From Colwellia sp. MB3u-41 (GTDB taxonomy: Bacteria > Pseudomonadota > Gammaproteobacteria > Enterobacterales > Alteromonadaceae), in assembly GCF_014076845.1 (NCBI RefSeq), contig NZ_JACGUT010000028.1, positions 1-64,000 of the forward strand: DNA of 64,000 nucleotides. The letters run 5' to 3'. Shown here in pieces: positions 41,008 to 52,104 of the stretch. Both the position numbers and the translations under genes were made by a program. Each line of letters starts with the position of its first letter. Position 1 is the stretch's first letter. The notes below the pieces were generated by a model that saw only the letters and a program-made list of their open reading frames with translations, was not told the DNA's origin and searched no databases.

Positions 41008-41589
41008 ATGGCTATTGAACTACCCGCATTACCCTATGCACAAGATGCACTTGTACCACACATTTCAGCTGAAACACTTGAGTTTCACTACGGTAAGCAT
41101 CACAACACTTATGTTGTAAAACTTAACGGATTAATTGAAGGTACTGAGTTTGAAAGTAAGTCTTTAGAAGACATCGTTAAAACTTCATCAGCAGGCATTT
41201 TTAATAATGCTGCACAAATTTGGAATCATACATTCTATTGGAACAGCTTAAGCCCTAACGGTGGCGGTGAACCAACAGGCGCTTTGGCTGACGCAATCAA
41301 TGCAAGCTTTGGTTCTTTCGCTGAATTTAAAACGAAATTTACTGAAAGTGCAATCAACAACTTTGGTTCAAGTTGGACATGGTTAGTCAAAAACGCTGAC
41401 GGTAGTCTTGCTATTGTTAATACTTCAAACGCTGCAACACCATTAACTGATGAGAATGTAACGCCGGTATTAACTGTCGATTTATGGGAACATGCTTACT
41501 ACATTGATTACCGTAATCTTCGTCCAAGCTACATGGCTGGCTTTTGGGCATTAGCTAACTGGGATTTTGCTGCGGCAAACTTCGCTTAA
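41008..41589 (+). CDS. sodB: Iron superoxide dismutase
   Basis: SodB dismutates superoxide in the cytoplasm. The N-terminal metal His is in [10 protein letters not shown], the second in NHTFYWNSL, and the Asp/His pair in [17 protein letters not shown]-type signatures for Fe-dependent enzymes are represented by SWTWLVKN. The ATG at 41008, with TCTGGAG upstream, gives 193 residues, the usual length. Frame continues 34 codons upstream but without family similarity. Divergent from grxD, and followed by a strong terminator. Confidence 0.97.
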   Translation: MAIELPALPYAQDALVPHISAETLEFHYGKHHNTYVVKLNGLIEGTEFESKSLEDIVKTSSAGIFNNAAQIWNHTFYWNSLSPNGGGEPTGALADAINASFGSFAEFKTKFTESAINNFGSSWTWLVKNADGSLAIVNTSNAATPLTDENVTPVLTVDLWEHAYYIDYRNLRPSYMAGFWALANWDFAAANFA

Positions 41590-41638
41590 TTTATATTCAT
41601 TAAAGATTAATTTATTAACCTTTAATGAATAATTTTAT

Positions 41639-41669
41639 TGAAAACCAGAGTATCTACTCTGGTTTTTTT
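41639..41669 (+). terminator. Terminator after sodB
   Basis: A 12-bp perfect stem (AAAACCAGAGTA / TACTCTGGTTTT) with a 2-base centre and a T-run. Confidence 0.9.
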
Positions 41670-41950
41670 ATGCTTAAAATTCAATAAAAGTGTCCTTTTT
41701 CTTTTTAATTCAATATAAAAGACTTTTATATTTTCCTCTTTACTTACAAAAAAATCTCTAATTATTCTCTACCTTAAAAAATAACGTCTAGACTTAATGG
41801 TAGACATACTCGTTTCAATGCAAAGTTTAGTGTCTTGTTGGAGCGAATATCGATAGTTTCTTGGTCTTATTTGAATGAGTTAAACAATATCGACTTTGTA
41901 CTACGGTAAGTTTTACTCATCTGCAAATTTTTTTCCTTATGGAGGCAGTT
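41670..41950. other. Upstream region of prkA
   Basis: AT-rich and without ORFs. I could not identify a clear promoter. In E. coli the homologous operon (yeaGH) depends on sigma S and NtrC-type control; no equivalent site is visible by eye here. Confidence 0.4.
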
Positions 41951-43885
41951 ATGAGTATTTTTCAGCATTATCAGTCACGTTACGATGAAGCTAAAGAAGA
42001 GAACTTTAGTATTCAAGCATTTCTAGCTATTTGTCAAAAAGACAAACTTGCTTACGCCACCGCTTCTGAACGCTTATTGAAGGCCATTGGCGACCCTGAA
42101 ATGATAGACACCTCAAATGAACCTACCTTAAGTCGTATATTTTCTAATCGGGTAATTGCTCGCTATCCTGCCTTTAAGGAGTTTTATGGCATGGAAGAAG
42201 CTATAGAGCAGATTGTTGCCTACCTTAAACATGCTTCGCAAGGATTGGAAGAACAGAAACAAATTCTCTATTTATTAGGCCCTGTGGGTGGAGGGAAATC
42301 ATCATTAGCTGAAAAATTAAAAGCATTAATGCAGCAAGAGCCTATCTATGTGCTCAGTGCTAATGGCATAAGAAGCCCGGTAAATGACCACCCTTTTTGT
42401 TTATTTGACGCAAATGCAGATGGCAAAATATTAAAAAAAGAATATAAAATACCAGAACGTTATTTAAAGACCATTATGTCGCCTTGGGTGGCTAAAAGGC
42501 TGCATGAATATCAAGGCGATATTGCAAGATTTGAGGTGGTTAAGTTATATCCTTCAATTCTTGATCAAATAGCCATTGCAAAAACAGAGCCGGGTGACGA
42601 CAACAATCAAGATATTTCAGCCCTTGTTGGTAAAGTTGATATTCGACAGTTAGAGCACTTTTCACAAAATGATCCTGATGCCTATAGCTATTCAGGCGCA
42701 TTGTGTCGAGCAAATCAAGGTATGATGGAATTTGTCGAAATGTTTAAAGCCCCCATTAAAGTATTGCATCCGTTGTTAACGGCAACACAAGAAGGTAATT
42801 ATAATCCAACAGAAGGATTATCAGCCCTACCCTTTAATGGCATTTTGCTTGCGCACTCTAATGAGTCAGAATGGCAAACCTTTAGAAATAACAAGAACAA
42901 TGAAGCCTTTTTGGACCGCGTTTATATGGTCAAAGTCCCTTACTGTATGCGTGTTTCTGAAGAAGTAAAAATTTATAAAAAACTACTTGAAAACAGTGAA
43001 TTAAAAAATGCACATTGTGCACCAGATACGTTAGAAACCTTAGCGCAATTTTCTGTTCTATCACGTTTAAAAGATCCTGAGAACTCTAGTATTTATTCTA
43101 AAATGCGCGTTTATGACGGCGAAAGCTTAAAAGACACCGACCCAAAAGCTAAGTCGTATCAAGAATACCGTGATTATGCGGGTATGGATGAGGGTATGTC
43201 TGGGCTATCAACACGTTTTGCTTTTAAAATATTATCACGCGTTTTTAACTTTGATCATTTAGAAGTTGCCGCAAATCCAGTACATTTATTTTATGTACTT
43301 GAGCAACAAATTGAACGAGAGCAATTACCCCAAGAAACAGCCGAGCGGTATTTAGAATTCATTAAAGGTTTCTTGTCAGCTCAATACATAGAGTTTATTG
43401 GTAAGGAAATTCAAACGGCTTATTTAGAATCTTATTCTGAATATGGACAAAATATCTTTGATCGTTATGTCACTTATGCTGATTTTTGGATACAAGACCA
43501 AGAGTATCGCGATGCTGAAACTGGCCAGCTTTTCGACCGAGAAGCCTTAAATAATGAATTAGAAAAAGTTGAAAAACCTGCTGGCATTAGTAACCCTAAA
43601 GATTTTCGTAATGAAATTGTCAATTTTGTACTACGTGCTAAAGCGAATAACAACGGTAAGAACCCCAACTGGACAAGTTACGAAAAACTTCGCACGGTTA
43701 TTGAGAAAAAAATGTTCTCGAATACTGAAGATTTATTACCCGTTATTTCATTTAACACCAAAACATCGAATGACGACCAGCAAAAGCATGACGATTTTAT
43801 AGAACGCATGATGACTAAAGGCTATACAAAAAAACAAGTACGGTTACTGTCAGAGTGGTATTTACGCGTAAGAAAATCTTCTTAA
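41951..43885 (+). CDS. yeaG: PrkA family serine protein kinase (YeaG)
   Basis: An AAA+-like N-domain (Walker A GPVGGGKSS at about residues 115-125) is joined to a C-terminal PrkA kinase-like domain. In E. coli YeaG acts in stationary-phase and nitrogen-starvation responses. I chose the ATG at 41951, with GGAGG five bases upstream, giving 644 residues like E. coli YeaG; the ATG at 41939 overlaps that ribosome site. It is the first gene of the conserved prkA-yeaH-spoVR operon. Confidence 0.96.
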   Translation: MSIFQHYQSRYDEAKEENFSIQAFLAICQKDKLAYATASERLLKAIGDPEMIDTSNEPTLSRIFSNRVIARYPAFKEFYGMEEAIEQIVAYLKHASQGLEEQKQILYLLGPVGGGKSSLAEKLKALMQQEPIYVLSANGIRSPVNDHPFCLFDANADGKILKKEYKIPERYLKTIMSPWVAKRLHEYQGDIARFEVVKLYPSILDQIAIAKTEPGDDNNQDISALVGKVDIRQLEHFSQNDPDAYSYSGALCRANQGMMEFVEMFKAPIKVLHPLLTATQEGNYNPTEGLSALPFNGILLAHSNESEWQTFRNNKNNEAFLDRVYMVKVPYCMRVSEEVKIYKKLLENSELKNAHCAPDTLETLAQFSVLSRLKDPENSSIYSKMRVYDGESLKDTDPKAKSYQEYRDYAGMDEGMSGLSTRFAFKILSRVFNFDHLEVAANPVHLFYVLEQQIEREQLPQETAERYLEFIKGFLSAQYIEFIGKEIQTAYLESYSEYGQNIFDRYVTYADFWIQDQEYRDAETGQLFDREALNNELEKVEKPAGISNPKDFRNEIVNFVLRAKANNNGKNPNWTSYEKLRTVIEKKMFSNTEDLLPVISFNTKTSNDDQQKHDDFIERMMTKGYTKKQVRLLSEWYLRVRKSS

Positions 43886-43930
43886 CTTGTACTTTATTGT
43901 TTTAAAAAGCCAATAAAGTAAGGGGAAACA

Positions 43931-45208
43931 ATGGCTAATTTTATTGATAGACGCTTAAATAGCAAAAATAAAAGCACGGTTAATCGCCAGCGCTTTATTA
44001 AACGTTATAAAAGCCAAATAAAGAAATCCGTTGAACAAGCGATTAATAAACGCAGTGTTACTGACGTTGAACGTGGTGAGGATATTACCATCACCAAAAA
44101 AGATTTATCTGAACCTTTTTTTCATCAAGGAAAAGGGGGTATTAAAGATAGAGTTCACCCAGGTAATGACCAATTTTCAACCGGTGATCAGATAAAACGC
44201 CCTCAGCAACAGCAAGGACAAGGCAGCGGTAAAGGTGATGCCAGTAACACTGGTGAGGGGAATGATGATTTTATTTTTTCTATTTCTAGAGATGAATATT
44301 TGAACTTACTTTTTGAAGATCTTGAATTGCCAAATTTAGAAAAGAACCAATTGGATACGTTAATTGATTATAAGACTGTTCGCTCGGGTTATTGTGCTGA
44401 AGGCGTCCCCTCAAATATAGATATTGTAAAGTCACTGCAGGGATCAATAGCAAGACGTATTGCCATGACATCAACCAAGCGTAAAAAGTTGAAAGTTCTT
44501 GAACTCGCCTTAGCGGCATTAATGGCTGATAAACATGATCATGTCCAAAAAATTAAAGACCTAAACAATCAGATCGACATGCTTAAAGATAAAATCAGTA
44601 AAGTCCCTTTTATTGACACCTTTGATTTACGTTTTAGAAACTATGCAAAACAAGCCCTACCTACATCAAAGGCAGTGATGTTCTGTTTAATGGATGTTTC
44701 TGGCTCTATGGACCAAGCCACTAAAGATATTGCCAAACGTTTTTATCTCTTATTGTATTTATTTCTCACTCGTACCTATAAAACGATTGATGTGATATAT
44801 ATTCGACACCACACGCAAGCAAAAGAGGTTGATGAAGAAGAGTTTTTTTATTCGCAAGAAACTGGCGGCACTATTGCTTCAAGTGCATTAGATTTAATGA
44901 TTAAAATAATGGATGAGCGTTATAAGGAAAGCGAATGGAATATTTACGCTGCGCAGGCCTCTGATGGTGATAACTGGGCCGATGACTCTCCTCGTTGTCA
45001 AAAATTATTAACTGAACATATTTTACCTAAAGCACGCTACTTTAGCTACATTGAAATATCACAACGACCTCATCAAACACTTTGGCAGCAATATCAAGAA
45101 ATTGCAGCATATACAGAACATTTTGCAATACAGCATATTAAAAGTGTTGAAGATATTTATCCTGTTTTTAGAGAGCTTTTCAAGAAAAAACAGAGTAAAG
45201 CAGCCTAA
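43931..45208 (+). CDS. yeaH: DUF444 protein YeaH
   Basis: The second gene of the PrkA module, 45 bases after prkA. The N-terminal part is basic ([10 protein letters not shown]) with a low-complexity linker ([12 protein letters not shown]). The C-terminal half is a von Willebrand A-like domain with a MIDAS-type motif (DVSGSMD, about residue 255) and a [10 protein letters not shown] segment. In the family it is co-conserved with PrkA and SpoVR, and its biochemical role is unsettled. The 425 residues match. Confidence 0.95.
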   Translation: MANFIDRRLNSKNKSTVNRQRFIKRYKSQIKKSVEQAINKRSVTDVERGEDITITKKDLSEPFFHQGKGGIKDRVHPGNDQFSTGDQIKRPQQQQGQGSGKGDASNTGEGNDDFIFSISRDEYLNLLFEDLELPNLEKNQLDTLIDYKTVRSGYCAEGVPSNIDIVKSLQGSIARRIAMTSTKRKKLKVLELALAALMADKHDHVQKIKDLNNQIDMLKDKISKVPFIDTFDLRFRNYAKQALPTSKAVMFCLMDVSGSMDQATKDIAKRFYLLLYLFLTRTYKTIDVIYIRHHTQAKEVDEEEFFYSQETGGTIASSALDLMIKIMDERYKESEWNIYAAQASDGDNWADDSPRCQKLLTEHILPKARYFSYIEISQRPHQTLWQQYQEIAAYTEHFAIQHIKSVEDIYPVFRELFKKKQSKAA

Positions 45209-45234
45209 GTTAATAATAGCAAAGGAGGCAAATA

Positions 45235-46728
45235 ATGGACAAACGTAAACCCTTAAGTGACCAATGTGACTGGAACTTTGACTTACTTGATCAATATCAA
45301 ACTGAAATTGCACGGGTTGCAAAGCATTATCGATTAGCTACTTACACCAACCAAATTGAAGTGATCACTGCAGAACAAATGATGGATGCATACGCTAGTG
45401 TCGGTATGCCTATTGGATATAACCATTGGACATTTGGTAAAAAATTTATTCAAACAGAGCAAAACTATAAACGTGGTCAAATGGGGTTAGCCTACGAAAT
45501 TGTTATCAATTCTGATCCTTGTATTTCATATTTAATGGAAGAGAATTCTATGACCATGCAAGCACTCGTTATGGCACATGCTTGTTACGGACATAATTCT
45601 TTTTTTAAAGGTAATTATTTATTTCAAACCTGGACTGATGCGAGCTCAATAATTGACTACTTATTGTTTGCTAAAAACTACATTAGCGAATGTGAACAAA
45701 AATTTGGCATCAGTGAGGTTGAATCATGCTTAGATGCTTGTCATGCATTAATGAATCACGGTGTTGACCGCTATAAACGTCCACAAAAAATATCATTAGA
45801 GGAAGAGTTGCAACGTCAAAAGGACCGTGAATCATATTTACAATCGCAGGTGAACACATTGTGGCGAACATTACCCAAAAACAAAGATGATGCTAAGGAT
45901 AAAAAACCGACATTTCCAAACGAGCCGCAAGAAAATATTTTATATTTCATTGAAAAAAATGCACCCTTACTAAAACCATGGCAAAGAGAAATTGTGCGCA
46001 TTGTTCGTAAGGTCTCGCAATACTTTTATCCGCAAAAACAAACACAAGTCATGAACGAGGGCTGGGCCTGCTTTTGGCATTACACACTGCTAAACCATTT
46101 ATATGATGAAGGCCTAGTCACCGATAAGTTTATGATGGAATTTTTGCATAACCATACTAATGTTGTCGCTCAACCCAATTACAACAGTCCTCATTATTCT
46201 GGTATTAATCCTTATGCGTTAGGCTTTAATATGTTTATAGATATTAGAAGAATATGTGAACACCCAACAGAAGAAGATAAACGATGGTTTCCAGAAATAG
46301 CCAATAGTAATTGGTTAGATACTCTACATTTTGCTATGAAAAATTTCAAAGATGAAAGCTTCATTAGTCAGTATTTATCACCAAAACTAATGCGCGATTT
46401 CAAGTTATTTTATTTACACGATGATGAAAAAGAAAATTTTATTGACGTGGCGGCTATTCACAATGAAAGTGGCTACAAAAAAGTAAGAAGCGCGTTATCT
46501 GAACAGTATAACTTGAGTAATCTAGAGGTTAATATTCAGGTAACAAATGCTGATGTTGATGGTGACCGATCGCTTACATTGAAATATACACCACACAAAA
46601 ATGTTCCGCTAGGTGATTCAAAAGATGAAGTGATGAAACATTTATATACCTTATGGCAATTTAACGTGCGGTTAGTACAGAACAATGAAGAGGGGGATGA
46701 TGAAGTTATTGCACAATGTCCAGAATGA
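45235..46728 (+). CDS. ycgB: SpoVR family protein (YcgB)
   Basis: The third gene of the module, with an AAAGGAGG-type ribosome site before its ATG. The 497-residue protein has the conserved SpoVR core: VMAHACYGHNSFFK, EGWACFWHY, HNHTNVVAQP and NPYALGF. The histidine/glutamate pattern suggests a metal-binding fold, as inferred for the family. SpoVR was named for spore cortex formation in Bacillus; in gammaproteobacteria it accompanies PrkA and YeaH in stress responses. Confidence 0.96.
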   Translation: MDKRKPLSDQCDWNFDLLDQYQTEIARVAKHYRLATYTNQIEVITAEQMMDAYASVGMPIGYNHWTFGKKFIQTEQNYKRGQMGLAYEIVINSDPCISYLMEENSMTMQALVMAHACYGHNSFFKGNYLFQTWTDASSIIDYLLFAKNYISECEQKFGISEVESCLDACHALMNHGVDRYKRPQKISLEEELQRQKDRESYLQSQVNTLWRTLPKNKDDAKDKKPTFPNEPQENILYFIEKNAPLLKPWQREIVRIVRKVSQYFYPQKQTQVMNEGWACFWHYTLLNHLYDEGLVTDKFMMEFLHNHTNVVAQPNYNSPHYSGINPYALGFNMFIDIRRICEHPTEEDKRWFPEIANSNWLDTLHFAMKNFKDESFISQYLSPKLMRDFKLFYLHDDEKENFIDVAAIHNESGYKKVRSALSEQYNLSNLEVNIQVTNADVDGDRSLTLKYTPHKNVPLGDSKDEVMKHLYTLWQFNVRLVQNNEEGDDEVIAQCPE

Positions 46729-46747
46729 GAGCAATAACGATAATAAG

Positions 46748-46772
46748 AAGGCAAGTTAACCCTTGCCTTTAA
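46748..46772. terminator. Convergent hairpin between spoVR and fadR
   Basis: AAGGCAAG and CTTGCCTT form an 8-bp stem with a 6-base loop and a short T-run on the plus strand. It can end the spoVR transcript. Confidence 0.65.
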
Positions 46773-46786
46773 TCACTATAGATAAT

Positions 46787-47497
46787 TTATTCAGATAGCT
46801 CTTTTAATACGTCATCTTTAAGTTCTAGCCAAAGCTTACCTGACTCGATACCATATTTACGTACGGCAAATATAGATTCATCAAATTTATTTTCGCTGGC
46901 TAGTTCAATTAATTTTTTATAATAGTCTCGAGAAATTTCACGACCTTTAGGATGCGAAAAATATAAAGTCCCCAAACGAGAGTATAAGCCTCTAAAACCG
47001 TTTAAAATCAGTAGATATATAGAATTTCCAGAAGCAACCACTAACTCTTTATTTAATCGGTAATCAAATTCAGCAAAGGCTTCACCGTTATCTTCAACGT
47101 TTTCATAGGCTTTGATTAGCTCAATCGCTTTTTCAGGATTGTTTTTAATCGCCCCTCGAATGTAGATGGCACTGATATTTGTCCGAGCTGACATTAAATT
47201 ATCAACAAGGTCAGGGATCCCTTCTTGGTCAAGTTGAGCCAATGTTTCAAGAATATTTAAACTGGAGGTTTCCCAGAAATTATTCACTTTGGTGGGTTTA
47301 CCATGTTTAATGGTCAACCAGCCATCACGTGCTAATCGCTGTAATACTTCTCGTAACGTGGTACGTGTAACACCAATAAGTTCAGATAACTCACGTTCAG
47401 CCGGTAATATAGAGCCCGGGGGAAAACCACCATTCCAAATTGATTCAACAATATATTGCTCTGCAAACCCTGCTGGGCTATGTGCTTTAATAACCAT
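46787..47497 (-). CDS. fadR: Fatty acid metabolism regulator FadR
   Basis: FadR is a GntR-family repressor of fatty-acid degradation and activator of unsaturated synthesis, released by acyl-CoA. The winged helix ([27 protein letters not shown], in part) is nearly the same as in E. coli, and the FCD-type acyl-CoA-binding domain follows. I chose the ATG at 47497 ([11 protein letters not shown]), the start of the known family, over an upstream start at 47515. It is divergent from nhaD, as fadR is from nha genes in related bacteria. Confidence 0.97.
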   Translation of the reverse strand: MVIKAHSPAGFAEQYIVESIWNGGFPPGSILPAERELSELIGVTRTTLREVLQRLARDGWLTIKHGKPTKVNNFWETSSLNILETLAQLDQEGIPDLVDNLMSARTNISAIYIRGAIKNNPEKAIELIKAYENVEDNGEAFAEFDYRLNKELVVASGNSIYLLILNGFRGLYSRLGTLYFSHPKGREISRDYYKKLIELASENKFDESIFAVRKYGIESGKLWLELKDDVLKELSE

Positions 47498-47728
47498 ACT
47501 GCTCCACGCAATCACTTAAAATTTTAAGTGATTGTACCAGAACATCTATTTGGCACAAGTGGATTAATTCAGCATAAAAATAATTTAGTGGTGGATAAAA
47601 AAAATTATTAAACATTTAAACAGTTGTAAACTAGATACTAATATTGAGCTTTGATATATAATCTTGTCATTTTTTTGATATTATTAAATAAATTAATACT
47701 AATAATTTCATCATCTTTTGGGAATAAT

Positions 47729-49126
47729 ATGATAAAAATTTTGCTCTCACTGCTAGCAATAGGTATCCCTACAATTGCTTTTGCCTCTGATTCAGCCCAT
47801 AAGACAATTAACCTGACCAGTCACTGGGTAGGATATGCGTCTATTGCCATTTTTGTACTTGCATACATATTGGTTATTTTAGAGGAGCAACTTCACTTAA
47901 GAAAATCTAAGCCCGTATTGCTTGCTGCAGGTATTATTTGGATTTTAATTGCTGCATTTTATGGCTCTCAAGGTATGCCACATGCTGCAGAAGTTGCGAT
48001 TCGTCATAACTTCCTTGAATATGCTGAGTTATTCTTCTTCTTACTTGTTGCGATGACCTACATCAATGCGATGTTAGAACGTAATGTTTTCGATGCACTT
48101 CGTGACTGGTTAGTCGTAAAAGGCTTTAGCTATAAAACATTATTTTGGTTAACCGGTACGCTTGCTTTCTTCATTTCGCCAATTGCTGATAACTTAACAA
48201 CCGCATTAATTATGTGTGCAGTCGTACTCGCAGTAGGTAAAGATGAACCTAAGTTTATTGCAATAGCATGTATAAACATTGTTGTCGGTGCTAACGCTGG
48301 TGGTGCCTTTAGCCCCTTTGGTGATATTACAACCTTGATGGTATGGCAAAAAGGAATGGTCCAATTTAGTGAGTTCTTTTCCTTATTTATTCCTTCTGTT
48401 GTTAACTTCATTATTCCTGCATTTATTATGCAATTTGCTATTCCCAAAGGTAATCCTGTTGCACAATCAACAGAACTAACACCAATTAAATATGGCGGCT
48501 TAACAATCGTTGCTTTGTTTGTCTTAACTATTATGACCGCGGTTTCATTCCATAACTTTTTACACTTACCTCCCGTATTTGGCATGATGCTAGGTTTGGC
48601 TTATCTTAAATTCTTTGGCTACTTCATTCGTAAAGTTGGAAAAAGTGGATTTGATGAATCAGATAGTCCGACAGGCCATCAAATTGAAGATGACTTTGAT
48701 ATTTTTGATAAAATAGCAAAAGCAGAGTGGGATACTTTATTCTTCTTCTATGGCGTAATTTTAGCGGTTGGCGGTTTAGGCTTTATTGGTTACTTAGGCA
48801 TGGCATCTGAATTTATGTATGGGGAACTCGGCGCAACTAATGCAAATATTCTCGTTGGAATATTATCAGCCATTGTAGATAACATTCCGGTCATGTTTGC
48901 TGTACTAACGATGAATCCAGATATGTCTCACGCTCAATGGTTATTAGTCACCTTAACTGCAGGGGTTGGTGGTAGTTTATTATCTATTGGTTCTGCAGCG
49001 GGTGTTGCTTTAATGGGACAGGCACGTGGTTACTACACTTTCTTTAGTCACTTAAAATGGACACCTGTTATTGCTTTAGGTTATGCCGCGAGTATTTATG
49101 TTCATATTCTAATAAATGGTTCTTAA
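47729..49126 (+). CDS. nhaD: Na+/H+ antiporter NhaD
   Basis: A signal-like first segment (IKILLSLLAIGIPTIAFAS) is followed by about 11 membrane helices. The NhaD/ArsB-type motifs FISPIADNLTTALIM and GANAGGAFSPFGDITTLMVW, together with IVDNIPVMFAVL, mark this ion-transporter family. It exchanges Na+ or Li+ for protons. I chose the ATG at 47729 with TTTGGGAA upstream (466 residues); an in-frame ATA/ATG at 47651 lacks a ribosome site. A terminator follows. Confidence 0.95.
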   Translation: MIKILLSLLAIGIPTIAFASDSAHKTINLTSHWVGYASIAIFVLAYILVILEEQLHLRKSKPVLLAAGIIWILIAAFYGSQGMPHAAEVAIRHNFLEYAELFFFLLVAMTYINAMLERNVFDALRDWLVVKGFSYKTLFWLTGTLAFFISPIADNLTTALIMCAVVLAVGKDEPKFIAIACINIVVGANAGGAFSPFGDITTLMVWQKGMVQFSEFFSLFIPSVVNFIIPAFIMQFAIPKGNPVAQSTELTPIKYGGLTIVALFVLTIMTAVSFHNFLHLPPVFGMMLGLAYLKFFGYFIRKVGKSGFDESDSPTGHQIEDDFDIFDKIAKAEWDTLFFFYGVILAVGGLGFIGYLGMASEFMYGELGATNANILVGILSAIVDNIPVMFAVLTMNPDMSHAQWLLVTLTAGVGGSLLSIGSAAGVALMGQARGYYTFFSHLKWTPVIALGYAASIYVHILINGS

Positions 49127-49154
49127 ATATACTCATCATTAACGTGTTATTATC

Positions 49155-49189
49155 AAAAGCTTCTAGAAACATTTAGAAGCTTTTTTTTT
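49155..49189 (+). terminator. Terminator after nhaD
   Basis: An 11-bp perfect stem (AAAAGCTTCTA / TAGAAGCTTTT) with a 7-base loop and nine T. Confidence 0.92.
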
Positions 49190-49260
49190 GCCTAATTATT
49201 ATTAAATTATGTACAATCTTTTATATTTGACCTTTAACTAACAATAAATAGGAATCTGTC

Positions 49261-49779
49261 GTGAAGTTTTTAAGTGATTTATCGGTAAACACCCGTGCTT
49301 GGCAATTACTTGCCCTTACCGCTTTTGGTTTGGAATTATCTGCTCTTTATTTCCAATACGTGATGGGCTTAGCGCCTTGTATTATGTGTATTTATCAACG
49401 AACGGCTATATGGGGAATATTCTTTGCTGGGATAATAGGAAGTCTAGGTAATAAAAATAGTGTGTTACGCTTAATCGCATTTTCATTATGGGGTGTTAGT
49501 GCAATATGGGGGTTATTAATAGCTCTTGAACATGTCGAGATACAATCAGCCACTATGTCATTTTTATACAGCTGTGAATTTATACCTAACTTCCCTAGTT
49601 GGGCACCTCTGCACGAATGGTTACCTTCACTATTTGAAGCAACAGGAGACTGTGGAGATATTAATTGGCACTTTTTCGGTTACACCATGCCACAAATGAT
49701 GATTGTTGTTTACAGTGGTTTCAGCATCGCTTTAGTTGCTATCTTATTGGCTCGATTTGTTGATCAAAGAAAGTTTTAA
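49261..49779 (+). CDS. dsbB: Disulfide bond formation protein DsbB
   Basis: DsbB reoxidises DsbA in the periplasm and passes electrons to quinones. Four membrane helices are visible. The first cysteine pair is CIMC (in [11 protein letters not shown]) and the second pair lies in the periplasmic loop (SCEF and GDCG). The 172 residues match. The start is GTG at 49261 with TAGGAATC upstream. It is about 135 bases downstream of nhaD, after a terminator, and so has its own promoter. Confidence 0.95.
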   Translation: MKFLSDLSVNTRAWQLLALTAFGLELSALYFQYVMGLAPCIMCIYQRTAIWGIFFAGIIGSLGNKNSVLRLIAFSLWGVSAIWGLLIALEHVEIQSATMSFLYSCEFIPNFPSWAPLHEWLPSLFEATGDCGDINWHFFGYTMPQMMIVVYSGFSIALVAILLARFVDQRKF

Positions 49780-49876
49780 AATAATAAGTATGAAGAGCGA
49801 AAATAGTCAGCATTTTCGTTCTTCACCATTACATGATTTTCGATGAAGCACTGAAGTATCCTTAGAGAATCAAGTC

Positions 49877-50580
49877 ATGTCTCTCTTACTGACCTTATAG
49901 TCTCTACATTACTCGCCGGTTTAGCTATGCCGTTAGGTGCGCTTATTGCCTTTATTGAAAGTTTAAAAGTGATTGGCTTGAACAAGAATTAAGGCATACT
50001 GTCATCGTTTTTAGTGGTGGTGCGTTATTATCAACTGTAGCGTTGGTTTTAGTCCCTGAGGGAATAGCAAACTTAACCATGTTACCTGCTTATCGTTGGT
50101 GGGTTTAGCTTTATGGCGCTTGATATTTACCTTAAAAAAATTGATACCCCTGCGAGTCAGCTTGCCGCAATGCTTTCCAATTTTATTCCAGAATCAATCG
50201 CTTTAGGCGCCGCATTCGCAACAGCAAGCGACAATGCTTTTTTACTTGCTGGTCTGATCGCATTACAAAACTTACCGTAAGGTTTTAATGCCTACCGTGA
50301 ATTAAGTGTATCGGGAGCTTATAGGCCCAATAAAATTATAATCATGTTTACTTTAATGGCATTGCTCGGCCCTATCGCTGAAGTTTCTGGCTTTTTATGG
50401 TTGTCAGAGTCCCCTCAAATTATTGCTGCGGTTATGCTTTTCGCTTCTGGCGGCATTATTTATTCAATATTTCAAGATTTAGCCCCTCAAGTAAAATTAG
50501 AAAAGCATCGGGCTCGCCCCATGTGAGCTATATTTGGCTTGACTCTGGGTATGTTGGGTTTGATATTAACAACATCATAA
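49877..50580 (+). pseudogene. ZIP-family metal transporter, decayed
   Basis: Pieces of one gene are readable in order in several frames: LLAGLAMPLGALIAFIES, then after a shift FSGGALLSTVALVLVPEG, a TAG near 50106, then another frame with SNFIPESIALGAAFA, an in-frame TAA inside the family motif NLPEGF (reads NLP-stop-GF, near 50278), then LMALLGPIAEVSG and IIYSIFQDLAPQ. A TGA and the last helix end near 50580. Histidine/glutamate metal-site residues fall in the broken parts. The gene is dead. Confidence 0.88.
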
Positions 50581-50680
50581 AAATCATGAAAAGTTAGCTA
50601 ATAATCCGTATTAATTGCCAAGGGTAAGCTTCGAAGCAGTTAACACAGGTAAATTCATAAATAACAGTTAATCGTGATAA

Positions 50681-52057
50681 TTAGAACAAAAATAGAAAGC
50701 ATACTATTGCGATTAAACAAGACATAATAAAACTCAGTATTGCCCCTTCTTTCACCATATCTTTAATTTCAAGTTCACCAGTGCCAAAGGCTATCGCATT
50801 AGGCGCTGTTGCAACGGGCAACATAAACGCACAACTTGCACACATAGCTGCGGGGATCATCAAGACCATAGGGTCATAGCCAGCCGATGATGCTACAACC
50901 GCTAATATAGGCATCAGTAGCGTTGCTGTTGCGGTGTTACTAATGATCTCAGTAAGATAAGTGACCACTAAACAGATTGTTAAAATCATCACTATTATGG
51001 GTAAATTGGCTAATGAAGAGAACCAATCACCGAGTATTTGGCTTAACCCCGAAGCAACAAACCCCTTCGCTATAGCAATACCACCAGCGAACAATAACAA
51101 CATACCCCATGGTATTGTTTTAGCTGTATCCCAATCAAGTAAACGAGAGCCTTTTCCGTTGGGTATTAAGAACATTAAAACGACAGCGAACAGTGCAACA
51201 GTGCTATCTCCAGCGATAGGAATATTTAACCAGTCACTCCAACCACCGAAAGGCTCTTTGCGTGTGATCCATGCAAGTGCTGTTAAACCAAACACCCAAA
51301 GAGTTCTTGTTTCTTCACTTCGCCACTGCCCTTGGTCTGGTAATTTAATTTCTTGCTCAAGTTTTATATTTCTCGTTAACCACCATGCCATAATAGGTAG
51401 CGCGATGAGAACAATAGGGACACCTATTTTCATCCATGACAAGAAACCAAACTCCCGACCTGTATGCTCTTCATATATGCCCATAAATATAACATTCGGC
51501 GGGGTTCCTATTGGCGTACCAATACCACCAACCGATGCTGCATAGGCAATACCTAAAATAAGCGCCACTTTAAGTTCTCTATTATCAATATGAGCAAGAA
51601 TAGCTAATGCAATAGGTAACATTATTAAGGTAGTTGCCGTATTCGAGATCCACATACTTAATAAACCAGACGCCAACATAAAACCAAAGACTAATCGACG
51701 TCCGCTTGAAACCCCAACTAGCCTGACCATATAAACAGCTAATCTTTGGTGAACACCACTTTTTTCTATCGCTTTTGACAGCATAAATGCCCCCATTAGC
51801 AATAAAATAACATGACTTCCTAATGATGAAGCCACTGTTTTATGGTCAACCACACCAAATATCGGGAGTAATGCAAAAGGAACAAGAGATGTCGCTGGAA
51901 TAGGTATTGCTTCACTGACCCACCAAATAACAGTCAATAAGGTGATAGCGGCGGCAGTTGCCGGTTTTGCAGCTAACCCCAACCATAGCAGCAGAAAGTA
52001 AAACCCGAAGGATATTAGAGGCGCTAGTACAATAATACTTTGTTTTGTTAGCTTCAT
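50681..52057 (-). CDS. DASS-family Na+-coupled anion (dicarboxylate) symporter
   Basis: A 458-residue inner-membrane protein with about 12 hydrophobic segments. The two SNT motifs (SNTATTLIML in the first half, SNTATATLLMP in the second) form the Na+ and substrate sites of the divalent anion:sodium symporter family (SdcS/VcINDY type). The expected substrates are C4-dicarboxylates such as succinate; this is inferred from the family. It lies 47 bases downstream of nagZ on the same strand. Confidence 0.9.
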   Translation of the reverse strand: MKLTKQSIIVLAPLISFGFYFLLLWLGLAAKPATAAAITLLTVIWWVSEAIPIPATSLVPFALLPIFGVVDHKTVASSLGSHVILLLMGAFMLSKAIEKSGVHQRLAVYMVRLVGVSSGRRLVFGFMLASGLLSMWISNTATTLIMLPIALAILAHIDNRELKVALILGIAYAASVGGIGTPIGTPPNVIFMGIYEEHTGREFGFLSWMKIGVPIVLIALPIMAWWLTRNIKLEQEIKLPDQGQWRSEETRTLWVFGLTALAWITRKEPFGGWSDWLNIPIAGDSTVALFAVVLMFLIPNGKGSRLLDWDTAKTIPWGMLLLFAGGIAIAKGFVASGLSQILGDWFSSLANLPIIVMILTICLVVTYLTEIISNTATATLLMPILAVVASSAGYDPMVLMIPAAMCASCAFMLPVATAPNAIAFGTGELEIKDMVKEGAILSFIMSCLIAIVCFLFLF

Positions 52058-52104
52058 TAAGGGCTCTATTTTTATTATTTTTAAGAGGGGAAGTTAAAGT
52101 TATG

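Noticed and set aside
45051-45322. Overlapping ORFs on both strands at the yeaH-spoVR junction
   Set aside because: Shadow frames of two well-identified genes.
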